Source of the DNA: Acidobacteriota bacterium
GTDB taxonomy: Bacteria > Acidobacteriota > Holophagae > Holophagales > Holophagaceae
Assembly: GCA_021778785.1 (NCBI GenBank)
Contig: JAJYBX010000147.1
Location: 1-5,716, forward strand
DNA length: 5,716 nt
Direction of reading: 5' to 3'
In this document: positions 5,001-5,716 of the stretch, one piece after another
Layout: the number at the start of each line of letters is the position of its first letter
Numbering within the stretch: position 1 is the stretch's first letter
Program-made: the position numbers and the translations under genes
The notes under the pieces: model-generated
Databases searched by the model: none
Seen by the model: only the letters and a program-made list of their open reading frames with translations
Told to the model about the DNA's origin: nothing

Positions 5001-5010
5001 CGGCCCTCAC
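4982..5010 (-). promoter_or_regulatory. Candidate promoter of the DUF4388 operon
   Basis: On the minus strand TATAGT (4987-4982, five of six matches to the -10 box) lies 17 bases after GTGAGG (5010-5005, three of six matches to the -35 box). The inferred start near 4975 would give a leader of about 50 bases. The -35 is weak, so an activator may be needed, or the true promoter may use another sigma factor. Confidence 0.4.
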
Positions 5011-5034
5011 GGGTTCCTATCGGCAGGCGCGGGA

Positions 5035-5051
5035 CCCCCCAACAGGGGGGG
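5035..5051 (-). terminator. GC hairpin after the yvcK-like gene (possible terminator)
   Basis: Read on the minus strand, CCCCCC (5050-5045), loop TGTT, GGGGGG (5040-5035) forms a strong six-pair stem starting 11 bp after the stop codon. No T run follows, so it is not a classical intrinsic terminator. It may stabilise the 3' end or terminate without a U tract. Confidence 0.4.
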
Positions 5052-5061
5052 CGGCTCGGAA

Positions 5062-5716
5062 TCATCCCCGGGAGAGCTGGGGGAGGACCTCCCGGATGGC
5101 CCGGTTGAGGAGGTCCGGATGATGACGGGCCACCCGGGCTTCCGGGTCGAGCAGGGGATGGGAGAAGACCGGCACGCCCATGAGGTGGTCCACCGAGGTG
5201 GAGAGGGGTTCGCCACCCTCCTCCAGGTAGCGCTGGAGGAGATCGCCGGGCGGGGGGGTCGAATTCGCGATGGCCCCGGAGATCCGGATCTTGCCGAAGG
5301 AGGCGATGGCCGCCAGGTGCCCCTCCAGATCCAGGCCGGCGCTCTCCCCCGGCTCGGTCATGAGGTTGGCCACGTAGAGCACCGGCGCACCCGAGAACCC
5401 GATGGATTCCTGCAGTTCGGGAAGCAGCAGGTTCGCGATGGTGGAGGTGTAGAGGCTGCCCGGGGACAGGATCACCAGGTCCGCCCGGAGCAGGGCCAGG
5501 ACCGCCTCCGGAAGGGGCTCGGCGTTCCGGGGCTCCAGCCAGAGCCGGGAGAGGGGCGGATGGCAGGCCCCCACGGCGGTCTCGCCTTCGTGGCGGCGGC
5601 CCTGCCAGTCCTCGGCGCAGAGGGTGACGGGGACCACCGTGGAGGGGTACAGCCGGCCCACCGTCACCAGCACGTTCGAGAGCTGCCGGATGGCCCGCAC
5701 CCAGTCCCCGGTGAGG
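5062..5716 (-). CDS. YvcK/CofD-like protein (gluconeogenesis factor family), C-terminal part
   Basis: The gene enters from the right edge; 217 codons to the stop are present, and the GTG at 5700 is internal because LTGDW lies in frame before it. Seen: LTGDW-VRAIRQLSNVL and VGRLYPST, family landmarks after the N-terminal nucleotide-sugar fold, then ADLVILSPGSLYTSTIANLLLPEL (split here as residues from 5700: ADLVILSPGS at 88-97, LYTSTIANLL at 98-107), the phosphate-binding loop of the family, and APVLYVANLMTEPGES plus HLAAI. YvcK (GlmR in Bacillus) binds UDP-sugars and links central carbon use to peptidoglycan precursor supply; CofD is the related lactyl-phosphate transferase. The S-P-G-S-L-Y-T-S and M-T-x-P-G-E motifs favour YvcK over CofD. 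The family's N-terminal Gly-rich motif lies outside the window. It ends 137 bp before the DUF4388 start, with a GC hairpin between. Confidence 0.9.
   Translation of the reverse strand, partial: LTGDWVRAIRQLSNVLVTVGRLYPSTVVPVTLCAEDWQGRRHEGETAVGACHPPLSRLWLEPRNAEPLPEAVLALLRADLVILSPGSLYTSTIANLLLPELQESIGFSGAPVLYVANLMTEPGESAGLDLEGHLAAIASFGKIRISGAIANSTPPPGDLLQRYLEEGGEPLSTSVDHLMGVPVFSHPLLDPEARVARHHPDLLNRAIREVLPQLSRG

Noticed and set aside
5698..5700. GTG at 5700 as the start of the yvcK-like gene
   Set aside because: The frame continues upstream to the window edge with LTGDW, which fits the conserved family sequence, so the GTG is internal.

Overview
The window is 5.7 kb of GC-rich chromosomal DNA with densely packed genes, seven of them on the minus strand and one (truA) on the plus strand. 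It looks like housekeeping and motility DNA from a Gram-negative, flagellated bacterium. The mix of a stand-alone FliN, a FliL, a DUF4388 (PATAN-type) protein, a coiled-coil protein with a TonB-like C-terminal domain and a YvcK/CofD-like protein, at this base composition, suggests Acidobacteriota, perhaps class Holophagae (Geothrix/Holophaga type). That placement is inference from gene content; no rRNA or other taxonomic marker is present. No mobile element, CRISPR array, tRNA or rRNA was seen.

Left part, all minus strand, read right to left: an HU-type nucleoid protein (1594-1890) ends in a clear intrinsic terminator (1523-1556). After a 273-bp gap whose transcript can form two small hairpins come fliL (712-1320) and fliN (329-634), with no fliM between them. 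A ThiD-type pyrimidine kinase (1-269) runs off the left edge.

Centre: a 381-bp divergent intergenic region (1891-2271) separates HU from truA (2272-3078, plus strand), the tRNA pseudouridine synthase. The 60 bases just before truA can fold into a three-stem leader. The truA 3' end overlaps by 13 bp the 3' end of the next minus-strand gene.

Right part, minus strand: a partial yvcK-like gene enters from the right edge (5062-5716). It is followed by a GC hairpin and a 137-bp spacer with a candidate promoter embedded in a dyad. Next is a two-gene unit: a TTG-started DUF4388 protein (3800-4924) and, 26 bp downstream, a secreted coiled-coil protein with a TonB-like C-terminal domain (3066-3773).

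The least ordinary item is the DUF4388 protein. After its N-terminal domain it carries two 24-residue motifs separated by exactly 5 residues, the spacing of the MshEN cyclic-di-GMP-binding module, although the leading arginines are replaced. It also has two winged-helix-like segments that align to each other without gaps. With its envelope-directed partner it may form an uncharacterised regulatory/envelope pair. Nothing here shows an unmistakably new system; the other genes are recognisable families.
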